Below, piece by piece: positions 26,771-38,027 of a stretch of 64,000 nt of DNA. The stretch is from contig NC_067282.1 in NCBI RefSeq assembly GCF_020740795.1, positions 178,378,274 to 178,442,273 on the forward strand, given 5' to 3'. Source of the stretch: Apus apus (taxonomy: Eukaryota; Chordata; Aves; Apodiformes; Apodidae). Below the pieces are notes generated by a model. That model was not told where the DNA came from. It searched no databases and saw only the letters and a program-made list of their open reading frames with translations. Position numbers and translations under genes: made by a program. Position 1 is the first letter of the stretch, and each line of letters begins with the position of its first letter.

Positions 26771-26856
26771 TGTGTGTATATACATATATATACATATATA
26801 CATATATATGTATATATGTATATATATACACACACACACATATATGTGTGCATATA
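26771..26856. repeat. TG/TA/CA compound microsatellite with 44-bp palindrome
   Basis: A compound repeat of TGTGTG, alternating TATA/CATA and TATG units, then (CA)n and TATATGTGTG. The section 26784-26827 is a perfect inverted repeat centred between 26805 and 26806. The TG and CA flanks extend the symmetry imperfectly. Alternating purine-pyrimidine sequence of this kind can form a cruciform or Z-DNA. Confidence 0.9.
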
Positions 26857-28571
26857 CAGTCTCTATTGAAAACAATCCTAAAATTGCTTTTGCACATAGA
26901 CTATGACAGAGATTATGTTTAAAACCCTGCTATGTCAAGCTCTCACTGAGAATTAGTCAAGTAAAAAGCATGAACACTTACATAAATTTTCATGATATTA
27001 CAGTCTTTATTGAGACAAGTTTCCACAAAAGAGAGGGGAAATTTTCCTTGCATAGGAATTGCAAAAATGGAGCCAAAGTTACAAGGATTAAATAGCAAAT
27101 GGTATGCTACTTTCTCTTTTTCTTTCTTGCTTTATGCTCATCTTGCTATAGCTATGACTAAATATGTTAATCAAAATCCTATAGAACTGTATTCATTTTT
27201 GTGTGTGTTTACTTTCCATTTACATAATCATCTTACAAAAGGAGCATTTCTCCTTTGTGCTAGATGTTTTATGATGTAATTTAAAGTTGCAGTTACTGAA
27301 ATATCCTATTTGAGCAGTCCCACCACTATTGATTCGATTGCCCAGTCACCACCATAAATTATTTTACAGGAGCTAAATAGATATTTCCAGTCTTCATGAT
27401 GTCCAAACAGTCCTGCAGTCAGAGAAATGAAATGTTCTCTGTGGTGTGCCCTAATAATCTGCATGTAGTGTTTTGGATCAAATAGAAGAAATTTCCAAAG
27501 CTTAACACATAATCGTAAAGTGCCGTAATTTCAAAACCAGGATTTGTGTGTCTGTAACACAGGAAATGCTTATGGACATAAGCAAGCATGTATGCTGATA
27601 CATATCTCCATAAGCAGTGCAAAGCTACAGATATGTTTTACTATTAAATATGTATTTTAAGGAATATACAAACTCGATAAACCATAAAATCTAATTCCTA
27701 ACTGGTAATAGGTGGGATGGAATGGAGTAGTTGAGATGACATGCATTAAAAAAAAAATTAAAATAAATCAAGAATAAAACAGATCGTCTCAATCACTTCT
27801 GAGGGGCCAAGAGGGCATGAAATACCAAACAGCTCACAAAAAAAATGTTTATCTCTGGGCCCCTGCTTCTTCTGCTACATCTTGTGTTTTGAGAAGACAA
27901 GCATGTATCAGCTGTCTGTAGCCTACAGATGTTGTCTAGGCTCTGCTTCTTATCTCTGCTTACTGCTAGTACTCAGAGTGTGCAGAACAAAAGTCCTACT
28001 TAAACTGAACATGAAGTGGGTCAGAGGCCTCTGGTGGGTCAGTTCCATGGGACTGGTGTCATTATGGGGCAGCAGCAGGATTTTAACTGTTTGATGAACA
28101 GGTGTGAAAACTTTGTTGTATCCTCCAACCTGCTGCCTAGAGTAGTCATTGAATATCTGTGCCACCCTCTTAAACTATCTCAAGGACCTGATCTACCAAG
28201 GGTATTAGAGAGCAAAACTTTTTATTTCTAGCAGTTTCTTCAATTTGCATAAGGATGCTAGCATGCCTGAGCTCGATGGCTAGAGAATGAAAACAGAAGG
28301 ACTCAGGAAATGCTGTAGTTAATGGTGGTGTGAGAATTTTATCTTTTCCACGTATACACACTGGAAAAAAATAAGCAAGTTGATAGATTATAATTATGCA
28401 GAAAATGCAATGCATATATGATAACCTTCTTCATTGCAAAGATAACATTATCAGATGTATTTATGGCTATTCTTTCTTTCCTCTCCAATGTACTTGTTTT
28501 TCAGCACTTGCCTTTGCACTCCAAAACTGAAACTTTTAACATTACATGGAAATAAGAGAAGGAATGAACTA

Positions 28572-29315
28572 AAACGCCATGCACCAGTACAGGTTGGGGG
28601 CTGACCTGCTGGCGAGCAGTGTAGGTGAAAGGGACCTGGGGGTCATGGTAGACAGGAGGATGACCATGAGTCAGCAGTGTGCCCTTGTGGCTAAGAAGGC
28701 CAATGGCATCCTGGGGTGTATTAGAAAGGGTGTGGTTAGTAGGTCAAGAGAGGTTCTCCTCTCCCTCTATTCTGCATTGGTGAGGCCACATCTGGAATAT
28801 TGTGTCCAGTTCTGGGCCCCTCAGTTCAAGAAGGACAGGGAAGTGCTGGAAAGAGTCCAGCGCAGAGCCACAAGGATGATTAAGGGAGTGGAACATCTCC
28901 CTTATGAGGAAAGGCTGAGGGAGCTGGGTCTCTTTAGTTTGGAGAAAAGGAGACTGAGGGGGGACCTCATCAATGTTTACAAATATGTAAAGGGTGAGTG
29001 TCAAGACGATGGAGATAAGCTTTTTTCGGTGATGACCAGTGATAGGACAAGGAGTAATGGATACAAGTTGGAGCATAGGAGGTTTAAGATGAATATCAGG
29101 AAAAATTTTTTTACTGTGAGAGTGACAGAGCACTGGAACAGGCTGCCCAGAGAGGTTGTGGAGTCTCCTTCGCTGGAGACATTCAAAACCTGCCTGGACG
29201 CCTTCCTGTGTGATGTACTCTAGGTGACCCTGCTCTGGCAGGGGGGTTGGACTAGATGATCTTTCGAGGTCCCTTCCAACCCCTAGGATTCTATGATTCT
29301 ATGATTCTATGATTG
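28572..29315 (+). mobile_element. Young CR1 LINE with open ORF2 C-terminus
   Basis: A 5'-truncated CR1 with a 215-codon open frame (28579-29223) that encodes the ORF2 C-terminal region: [76 protein letters not shown] and [14 protein letters not shown]. It ends at the same FLCDVL-stop position as the copy at 3351-3987. The 3' UTR has GGTCCCTTCCAACCCC and about three tandem ATTCTATG units. The intact frame and full tail mark it as recently inserted. The catalytic RT and endonuclease portions are absent. The ATG at 28579 is an internal methionine and not a true start. Confidence 0.95.
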
Positions 29316-32300
29316 CTTTCCGTTTTTTTTTGCATCATAAGTGACTGTTTAGAATCTTCAACCATAAACTTTGTGGGTTTATTTAAAAAATTACTACAAC
29401 AATGTCACATATATGTAGTATAATAATTGAAATTCAAATGACTCATTTCATACTTGGGATTTTTAACTCCACATTACAGCAGAACTTGTCTTAGACAACC
29501 AATGAAAGGATGGAAAAAATATGTATCTTTAACTGGATGGCTCTTTAACAAAGATTAAGTCAACTTTCCATGCATTAGCACACGGATAATTTTAAATAAT
29601 CTCTGGGCACAGTAATTTGCCTAATATTTGGAGAAGTTTTGTTGTACCTAATGCAGAGGGTTTTTTTTTAAATCATATCAGATTAATTCTAGTTTTATAA
29701 CTCTCGTGCTTATTAGATACAAAGCATAGTACTAAAACGGTGATGAGAAAAATAAGCCATCACTGGGCTGCATCAGCCAACTCACTGTCTAAAGACATTG
29801 TTCTTTAAATGCACCAAGTACATAAAGTCACTAAGTACTGAAAATGCCAATAACTGTTTTGTTATCTACATTTTACGAAAACATATGAACTGCAATTACT
29901 TTTTTTCAAATGGCAGAAGATTGTTGTTACTTATTTCCTTTTTAGACTATTAAAAAATCTAACTTATTTACTGTGGCACTCCTTTGATCATCATATACTG
30001 ATGTAATTACACAGTTCAGCCAAACAAAACCACCACAAAAACCCTTCACTATTTATAACAAGCAATCTTTAAAATACACCCTTCATTTTCCATGCTGGCT
30101 AGTTAAAACCTTTATCCATTTAAATGGACAGCTTAATCATATTTTTTGCTAAATATAAAGCACAAGCTATTTTCAGGCCACTCAAGGAACGTCATGGTAT
30201 AAATTAGCAAACTCTTTGATTTGTTGTTGGCATATGCATTGCAAAATGTCATCTTGTCCTGTTGTTAATGGTCATGGCCAGAGAATGCTTATAATCATTA
30301 CTGATTTAGATCACTGATTTCTTCACACTCAAAAGCACTGCAGCAAACAAAAGCAAAGAACATATATTGAATTTTTTGTTTTGAAGAACAGTGTCTCAGA
30401 CTGAGCCTTCTCTTTTCTCTGAAAAGTCAATCAGATTAGTAGTGTGCACTTATAAAGCTCTCAATGAATATAAACTAGAAGGAAGTTCTCTATGTGGCAT
30501 GCAGAACTACACAGTCAACTCTCGGCTGTCTGTGGGTGTGTAACCCAGGTTGCAGATTAGCAGTGCTATGCTAAAACAAGGCAGAGAAAAAGGGAAAACA
30601 CCCACCATTTTTCTTTGAATTTCTGATTTCACTGTTTACTTCACCTTAACTTCATTCCTCGATATATGTAATAAACACAGGAACTTCTTATCTCATGTAT
30701 TACCTATGTCTCAGCTTTATGCGGGTTAGTCTACTCCATTTCTATTTTCAATAATTGAGAGTTGACTATGTGACTATGAAACAGCCCAGCAACCCACAAT
30801 ATTATTTAACACTTGCTGAAAAAACAATTGTTTGTAAAAATACCTCTCTAATTCACCTCAAAAAACATCAGAGTTCCTTTTCTATTATTTTTGAACCCAT
30901 GAGTAATTGCAGCTTGCTGCAATACTGGACCCCTATTGATATAAGCAAAGTGTTCACATGCTTGAAAGGCAAAGCAAAGACAGTAAACAAAAAGACAGTA
31001 CAAGTGAACAAACTCAATGCGCTTAAAAGGAGATACGGTGCACTCCTCTGCCCCCAAGGCCTAGAGACTGACAGAAAGCCATCTTATAATAGTATTTTGT
31101 AGCTGTACCAAAAACCTTGCATTAATCATCTAACTGTACATTTTGTTCATTTAGAGGGTCATTAGCACCAAATATGCTTTTAAAAGTCATACACTCTCGG
31201 GCAATGCAACAATAATTGGTTTCTTTATGAAGGAGCTGCAAGAAGGGAAACTGTTTTCTGCTGTCCCTTCCCCATCCTTGTTTCTCTCTAGATAACCTGA
31301 ATAGCATCTACTTCATCACCAAAGCCAAAAACCAGAAGTACCCAGTGCGCAAACCATTTCATCATGGAATGACAACTCCACGACCTACAAAGGCAACTGG
31401 AATGCATTGGCAGTCTGTCTTCAGGAAGGGAACCCAGACACTGACAAACCTTGGAAAGCTGCTGCAGGAGCTTATCTGCTGGGGAGGAAGGATGACTGAA
31501 ACACCTCTCAAGGAGCAGGAGAAATAAAAGACTCAGTATATGAAACATTCAATCTTGAAGGATTGATGAGAGGCTACCAAAGGGCCTGTGAGGCAACAAA
31601 GGGCAGGAAGGCAACAGAGGGCTGGTAGGCAACAGGAGCAGACAACCTTTACTCCAGGGAATCGGTTCTTACTCTTTTTTCTGCCACCAGAAAAATTAAA
31701 CCAATTAACTTCTCATTACCCTTCAGCATTAAAGATCAATGCAGACAGAAAGTAGTGTGATACTGTGCTGTTTTGAAAAGAGTAACCTACCAGCTCTGCG
31801 TTCTAGCTTTGGCAACAGCCTAACTTCTGTACTAAAATGAAAGCAAAAGGCTTTTCATACTATAACACAACAGCGTACTGCATTAGAATAAATCTTCTTG
31901 CTCCTTTGAATTTATACCCTAATACATTAGGGTTGATATGCTGACTAGGATCAAAACAACATCGATGACAAAAACTGCAAGCACTGCTTTAATTCATGTA
32001 TACATATAATTCTTGTGGGAATCTCTCTAAACTGCTTGACATCCTATGCCAGTGAGTTCCACTGAGTGATAACTTTGCATAAAAAGTCACTTCATATGTT
32101 GTCTTTTAATTTCATTGAACATCCCCTTGTTTTTTTAACACTGGAAAACATAAAAGGAAATGCTTTCGTCACATGACTTCTTACTGGAACAAGTATAAAA
32201 ATTCATTTAAATAGAAACACCTCTCCCCTGTCAGGGAGTAGTACAGTTGCGTATTTTTCAGTTGGCCAAAGGAATTATATTCATATCAAAAGAAAAACAT

Positions 32301-33590
32301 TTAGCAAAATATTTGCTTTCAGACTTGTTTACTGTTTATTATTTTAATTTACATCAGTTACTGCTTGCAAAACTTCCAGGGAAATAAATCTAGTTTGTTT
32401 TTTTTCTTTTCCCACTGCATAGTAAATACAGCTTTCTTAGTATTTCAGAAGCATAGTACTATAGAAATGTTAGGGCCTGCTTCTGCTCCAAATGAAGTTA
32501 ATGGGAAAACACCAACAGACTTTATTAGGAGTTAGATCAGGCCCCAAATTTGCAGTTTTTGAAATTTCATAGTTGAAAATTTTCTGGCTAATCTTCAGAA
32601 CCAACTACTTCTACAGCTATAACACTATTTACAACTTTATTTATATGTACGACTTTATTACAATATGTAATATTAATGTTCCTTGTAAAGGTTACTATTT
32701 TATAGAAATTAGACTGAAGTTATTGCCAATCAATCTTTTAATAAATGTAAGTGGGATAACTCTCAGAATTTTTCTCAACACATGGTTCAGGTTTTATGCA
32801 CTCTTGCTATCTTTGACAATCGCTTAACTACCTTAATTTCAATGCCTTTTTCAGTGTAATAAAAAAGTCCTTTTGTTAGAAGTTCATTGGTCCCATTTCA
32901 AACTGCGTTCTGAAACATTCCTGTACTGATGAGGACTCATTTTACCATTTTTTCTGTTTCAACACAGTATATAAAGCCATGCCTCTCGATCAATCAACCT
33001 CAGTATAAAAGAGTAAGTGAGGTCAAACAGATTGCTCATGAAATCTTTGATCAAGTTCTCTGATCACACATAGACACAACTCTCTGAATTGTTGCATATG
33101 TTGTAGAATGTTACAAAATTTAAGCATTTTCATTATTAACTGCTGCTTGTGTATGTATATAGTAACTTGCTGGTCATAAAACTACAACAAAGGACAAGAT
33201 ATACCAATACTGAATTAAGATCTCTAGTCTTGTCTCTCCAAAAATTAAGAAAAATCTGTGTTCTTTATGATTGACCAACTCATGATGCTGTGCTTCAAAC
33301 ACACACATTTTCTAAAATTAAACTGTGAAGTTAATGTCAAATACTGTGTTGTAACTTTAAATATAACTGACATATTAGAACAGATAGATGGGTAATTATG
33401 ATAAACTACACAATAGTGCTACGTAGATAATATCATTTATCAATCCTGTGGTCCCCATCATTCATGCATTTACAGTTTGGGAATACAGTGACTGCAAAGG
33501 ATAATAATTCATAATGGCTACATTCTCAGTACTTCATGCTAGCTCACTAGACAAAATAAAAAAAGGTTAATTGTATAACTGGAAAAATGC
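29316..33590. other. Intergenic, no gene recognised
   Basis: AT-rich sequence. The frame open from about 31231 to 31530 follows a good splice-acceptor-like tract (TTTCTCTCTAG at 31281-31291) but matches no family. It is followed by degenerate GGCAACA/AGGGC short repeats at about 31570-31640. A small inverted-repeat relic lies at 32472-32546. Confidence 0.55.
32472..32546. repeat. Palindromic relic (MITE-like inverted repeat)
   Basis: The left arm begins GGGCCTGCTTCTGCTCCAAA and the right arm ends GAGTTAGATCAGGCCCC. The right arm is an imperfect reverse complement of the left, with AATGGGAAAAC near the centre. The wording (GGGCCTGATCCTGCTCC..GAAGTCAATGGGA in more intact copies) is familiar from old palindromic repeats common in sauropsid genomes. 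I know the motif from experience but cannot assign a database family name. Confidence 0.5.
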
Positions 33591-34975
33591 AAAATTTTAT
33601 TCCAAGAAAATTAACAAGCTACACAGGTAAATTTTGGCAAATGCAACTTTATATTGAAATCCACACATCTGTATCTTAAAGAAGGAAAGACTCACAGACT
33701 GTAATGTATTTCTAAAATACTAAGAAATCATATTATATGCTTTCACAAGTTAAAACTTAAATAATTTAAAACAACCAATACACCAAAATGTGCAGAAAAT
33801 ATAAACAAGACTGTGCCTTCAGTAGAATAAATGCTTCACAAATTGTGCAAGATATCATACTAAGGCTGCGGTCTCCCCATGACAGCTGTCTTAAAATATA
33901 AACATACATCAACTGCCTGTGATTCTCAGAACAAACTAGAAAGGGCGGCACACCTAGAAAAAAAAACATATCATCCCAGTGATGTGCATACTGATTTTGG
34001 GAACCATTGGAGTAAAAAGGAAAAAAAGAAGACTAAGTGATCTTTCATGCACTCTCAAATGACTGACCAGAGTTATTGATTCAGTTTTCCTTGCTTATTT
34101 GCTTCAATGCTAAACAAAATGGAAGATACTAGATAACCCTTTAAGGCAACATGTGTTTATTCTGTATAATTATAACTGTTCAATTATGACTGGGTATTAT
34201 CATTAACGTTGCCTAACAGACTGATATCTAGCTTTTTAAAAAATATAAATAAGAGTCTATTAAACTTTATACCAAATCAGCAAAAAACACAGAATACAGT
34301 TAAATGTTAGTAATTTCACTGTTAAGGAAAATGGTATTTAGAAAGAGTAATATGTTTGGAAAAGAAAAAAAGTAAAGTCTGAATCTGAACAAAAATACTG
34401 CTTTGGAATGCTCCCCAAAACTTACTCACAAGGCAAACAGATTTGTAAGTGTGATAATCCAATAATGCATGGCACATCTTTAATCAGTTACAGTACTTGA
34501 GTCCCCAGTTTTCAGTCTTTGCAAAATAATAATTGTATGAAATGTTTTAAAGGTCTTGAGATGTCTAAAATTAGTTTTATCAACACATTAACCTCATATC
34601 AACTTAATTTATTAAGATGTCCAATGCTAATCTTTTTGATGGTCTTATTTTATGTAGTGATATACACAGCATTTAGCACTGATACTTAGCACCTGCTACT
34701 TTCATAATCTAGATTTCAACCACATAAAGGAATTCAGGGCAGTAGTTCAGTCCTTTGTTCTTAATTACAAACCTTCAGCAGTGGTCAGCAGGAACATGTT
34801 TAGGTTTAAAACAGGATTAGAGGTGAGCTATTGCAAAGACTGCAGAATGTTGCCCAAATCCTTACAGCTGCTGACATCCCATTCTTGATTTTCTTCTCAA
34901 GACATGGCTACAGGCCACAATTGCTTAGCAGAGAATGGTAGTGTTTCACAAGGCTAAAGATTTACAGATGCTCCC
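33591..34975 (-). other. GPR85: GPR85 3' UTR region with candidate poly(A) signals
   Basis: This lies directly downstream of the GPR85 stop on the minus strand. Minus-strand AATAAA hexamers (TTTATT on the plus strand) lie at 34608-34613, 34156-34161 and 33596-33601. The first is followed in transcript direction by a G/T-rich stretch (GAGGTTAATGTGTTG), as expected for a cleavage site, and would give a 3' UTR of about 0.37 kb. The others would give 0.8-1.4 kb. Sequence alone cannot decide which is used. Confidence 0.45.
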
Positions 34976-36088
34976 TCATATAACACAGTAAGGTTCCCTT
35001 GGTAACCTGGATTTTCTGCAGTAAAGAAGGGTTGTGCTGAAACAGCGCCTCAGCTCCCTGTTGGAGAAAATGCAGACAAAAGGATTGATTCCAGCTTGGG
35101 CAAAACTCATCCAGACAGCGGCCGTTAGAAATCCCCCTGGTACTACAGGCCCTCTTGCAAAAACTCTCCAGTAACAGGCTACCAAATAGGGACCCCACAA
35201 GGTCAGAAAGAGGAATGTCATGATGTAGAACATTCTGCTGATTCTCTTCTCCATTTTGAACTCGTCTAAAACCAGTAGCCTTCTCCTGCCTGTGGTGTTC
35301 GCGTTTTGCCTGATTCCCAACAAGGTTGGAGGTGTGGGACCCCTTCCAAATCCAGCCAGCCAATTAGCAGCTGCTTGACCACTTGCTCCAGGACCATGAA
35401 AAGTCCAGTTCTGGCTCACTGCTGCAACAAACTGGACTGGCTTCATTTTCCTGCGATCGTGAACAAAAAATATCAGCTTGAGGTAGACAAGCTGTGTGGC
35501 TAGGAGGATGAGAGCAAGAAGAAGCATAAATCCCAAGGAATCATTAGCCCTGAAGGAACGATGCTGGAAAGTGCATTGGTCTTCCTCCCTAATGAATGAG
35601 TATGTGCCCACATCTAAAACTGGGGGGAAAGCCATGGCTACAGAGAGGGTCCACACCATACAGATAACAGCCAAACAAGTCCAGAAGGTCAGTCTTTTTG
35701 TATAAAAACGGTGGTGGGCAATAGCTAAGTATCTGGTGACACTTATGCAGAATAACATGAAAGCAGTGTGAAAGCAGGACAAAACCCCCAAAAAGGCAAT
35801 CACTTTGCAAGTAAGAGTCCCATACGTCCAAGTAGAGCCATTTTTTACAGAGGTGAAAACAAATGGGAAACAAATTGCAGATCTGAGGATATCAGAGCAG
35901 CAAAGATCCAACAGGAAGTAGTAAGGAGCTCTATGCAAGGTCTTATCTTTCACTAGCAAAATGGAGATCAGAAGGTTACCCACCACACTGACTCCTATTA
36001 TGAAACCCAGTGAAGTCAGTTTCAGAAAAGCTGTTAAAGGAGAGAGATTTTGTAAAATGTTGTCAGCTGCATGGCTGTAGTTCGCCAT
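34976..36088 (-). CDS. GPR85: G-protein coupled receptor 85 (SREB2), complete
   Basis: A rhodopsin-family orphan receptor of the SREB group (GPR27, GPR85, GPR173), expressed mainly in brain at the plasma membrane. The mouse gene has been linked to brain size and hippocampal neurogenesis. The 370-residue frame has the full family length and the characteristic end REPYCVI. Seven membrane segments lie near residues 28-47, 57-80, 95-117, 134-156, 186-209, 287-309 and 322-343. The extracellular disulfide pair is C94 and C172. D61 is the helix-2 aspartate. The DRY motif is the family-typical TRY (118-120), and helix 7 carries NPFVC (335-339). N-glycosylation sequons are at N3, N14 and N83. The long third loop (about 211-284) contains the GPGASGQAAANWLAGFGRG block. 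The coding region is a single exon. The ATG at 36086-36088 starts the known MANYSHAAD N-terminus. Residue 79 is Thr where I recall Asn in mammals. Confidence 0.98.
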   Translation of the reverse strand: MANYSHAADNILQNLSPLTAFLKLTSLGFIIGVSVVGNLLISILLVKDKTLHRAPYYFLLDLCCSDILRSAICFPFVFTSVKNGSTWTYGTLTCKVIAFLGVLSCFHTAFMLFCISVTRYLAIAHHRFYTKRLTFWTCLAVICMVWTLSVAMAFPPVLDVGTYSFIREEDQCTFQHRSFRANDSLGFMLLLALILLATQLVYLKLIFFVHDRRKMKPVQFVAAVSQNWTFHGPGASGQAAANWLAGFGRGPTPPTLLGIRQNANTTGRRRLLVLDEFKMEKRISRMFYIMTFLFLTLWGPYLVACYWRVFARGPVVPGGFLTAAVWMSFAQAGINPFVCIFSNRELRRCFSTTLLYCRKSRLPREPYCVI

Positions 36089-36263
36089 AGATGGATGGAT
36101 GATATGTATATTGCCTCAGTCAAGTCTCATGATCTATATATAAGAACAAGGAAAAAATAGATCCATACATCTTACTGAAAATGTAATCCACAAACAGAAC
36201 TGATCTTGTGTCTAGTCATATAGTACATCCTCTTCTTTCTGATTTGTCATGCCATCAAAATAT
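36089..36263 (-). promoter_or_regulatory. GPR85: GPR85 5' UTR (exon 2 leader) with upstream ORFs
   Basis: The leader between the inferred acceptor and the GPR85 ATG carries several upstream AUGs on the minus strand: a minimal ATG-GCA-TGA at 36247-36255, a 13-codon uORF at 36212-36250, a 17-codon uORF at 36120-36170 and others overlapping. All terminate before the GPR85 start. The main ATG has a weak context (T at -3, G at +4). Such a leader would be expected to restrain translation. A nearer AG at 36134-36135 after a pyrimidine tract is a weaker alternative acceptor that would drop most uORFs. Confidence 0.5.
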
Positions 36264-37394
36264 CTGAAAAAAAATCGAGTTATCAGTTCTTAAGTTAACA
36301 AGAAATCATGTCAGAAAGTGCTAACAAAGATGTTAATTTATGGAGAACCAAATGAAGTTGTAAATTTGAGTACTATTGTTTGTTTTTGAAAATCATGAGG
36401 CTTTTTCAAAAAATATATTTACTGTTTAGCATGATTGATTATTGGCATTTCACAGATTTGGCTTGTTACAGTTTCAGAACTGACCGGTGCCCCTTATATT
36501 TGGTAGCATATATAATTTTATAGTTAAAGCCTCAGAGATTTTATGAATCAAAAGATTCCCCGTTTGCAAGCCCAAGAGTTAATAATTGACATATTTTTTT
36601 AAAAAATCCCCAAAGACTGCTGATATTCTGACATTACCTATATTTGTTTTATGGCTACAGTATCTGTCAATGTTTAAGAGGTAGCTGCTGTGTTGATATG
36701 GATCACACCCAAAGAAACCCTGCAGAATTTATGTTTTTTAACCCAAGTCACCAAAGCACATTAATCACACTGTGTTAGTTCATGCACATTGTAAGAGAAA
36801 CAGCATTCATTATCCCCCTCCCTTCTTCCTATAAACCATAATTTTATAATTCAGAATTTCAAATAAACAGGTATGTCAAACAGTCGATAGCACTATGTTT
36901 CAGGGTCTTCTCCCCCCCCTCCCCCCTCCCCCCTGCTTCAATGCAAATCTTTAAAGCCTCATCATAATTCATAATAAGCAAGTCAGTGTAAATATTGAGC
37001 AAAAATAGGCAACGCACCCAAGATATAATGCCCATCCTTTCAAGAGGGCTGGTTTTGGTTATGCTTAAATAAACATACAATAAATTGAATTTTTTTTAGC
37101 TAATTAGAGCTTCGCGATTCCCACTAATCCTCCCGGTGAATCGCACCGGAACACACTGCATGCAATAAAAGAAAAATAAATTAAAGAACTGTCTGTTGCT
37201 GCTGGGGTTTTTTTTGTTGTTATTTTTCTTCTTTTTTTTCCCCGTTTTTTTTTTTTCTCCCTCCAGAGCCAGGGACAGGAGCCACAGCAGGCATCATCAG
37301 GCTCCTTCGTTATTCACACCAAGTGTTTCCTATGCCACCTCGGGTGTACAAAGGATATTCCCACTGAATCCCAGCAAAATCCTTCCATTCTTAC
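36264..37394 (-). other. GPR85: Inferred GPR85 intron in the 5' UTR
   Basis: The acceptor on the minus strand is a T8-CAG (plus 36264-36273), preceded by a CTGATAAC branch-like motif. The donor is ACG/GTAAGA with GT at plus 37393-37394. The length is 1131 bp. It contains a C8-T-C6-T-C6 tract at 36912-36933, which is G-rich in the transcript. A non-coding first exon joined to a single coding exon is the general pattern for this gene. The exact sites are read from the sequence and not from transcripts. Confidence 0.5.
36912..36933 (-). repeat. G8-A-G6-A-G6 tract (minus strand)
   Basis: The plus strand reads C8 T C6 T C6. The minus strand, which is the sense strand of GPR85, is therefore a G tract capable of forming a quadruplex. 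It lies inside the inferred 5' UTR intron. Confidence 0.85.
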
Positions 37395-37556
37395 CGTCCA
37401 CAAAAGAGCCTGATTGCTGCTGTGTAAACAGAGGCTGATCAGATCATGGCATCGTTTTAAAACCATGAAATCAGGCTCCCCCTCCCCCTCCCGCCAGCCC
37501 CGCCGCTTCGCCTCCTCTGTGGAGCTGTCCCCGCTGCGCGGCCGGCCCTGCCTCCG

Positions 37557-37630
37557 CACACACACACGGGCACACACACACGGGCACACACACACGCTCT
37601 CGCTGACACACGGACACTGACACACGCGAA
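37557..37630. repeat. (CACACACACGGG)n compound repeat
   Basis: Tandem CACACACA blocks separated by CGGG, then ACACACGG and GACACACG variants. If the donor at 37395 is used, this lies in the first exon of GPR85 and would be transcribed as GT-rich RNA. Confidence 0.85.
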
Positions 37631-38027
37631 GACACCCGCTGCCCCCACGCCCAGCCATGCAGGGCTGGGCTGCGCCGCGCTGCCGGGGAGCCCTGGTGCC
37701 GCTGCCTGGCAGCCGCATCTGCCTGAGCCATGCGAGAGCCTCCCGCGGCGGGGAGCTCGGGAGGGCGAAGATGCATTGTCTGTGAACATTTCCATCACGC
37801 CGCTTCTGCAGAAATCACCCCGCGCCCAGACCCTTCCCCTGAGGGGGCTGCCGTCCCCACACGCACCTGCGGCTGCGGCAGCCTCAGCACCCCAGACGCC
37901 CCGAGCCCCTCCGCTCCTACCTGTTGGTATCCGAGATCCCCACATGCCAGAGCTGCTCCTTCCCGCCCACCGAGGGCTGCTTTATCCTGGCGGTCTCTTT
38001 TAGAACCTTTCCGCTTTCCCCCTGCCG

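Larger units (their letters stand above)
18784..28571. other. Intergenic, no gene recognised
   Basis: Nearly 10 kb with no supportable gene. It contains a (TA)n run at 21503-21522, an 18-bp palindrome at 21867-21884, a C+T-rich strand-skewed region at about 23976-24850 with internal A-rich tracts, and the TG/TA/CA palindromic microsatellite at 26771-26856. The cluster of overlapping frames at 20375-20900 has no family resemblance and includes non-ATG starts. Confidence 0.55.

Noticed and set aside
28579..29223. 214-residue protein gene
   Set aside because: It is the C-terminal part of CR1 ORF2 in a 5'-truncated element. The ATG is internal and there is no host promoter.
34962..35363. 133-codon frame overlapping GPR85 on the same strand
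   Set aside because: Out-of-frame shadow of the well-supported GPR85 coding sequence.
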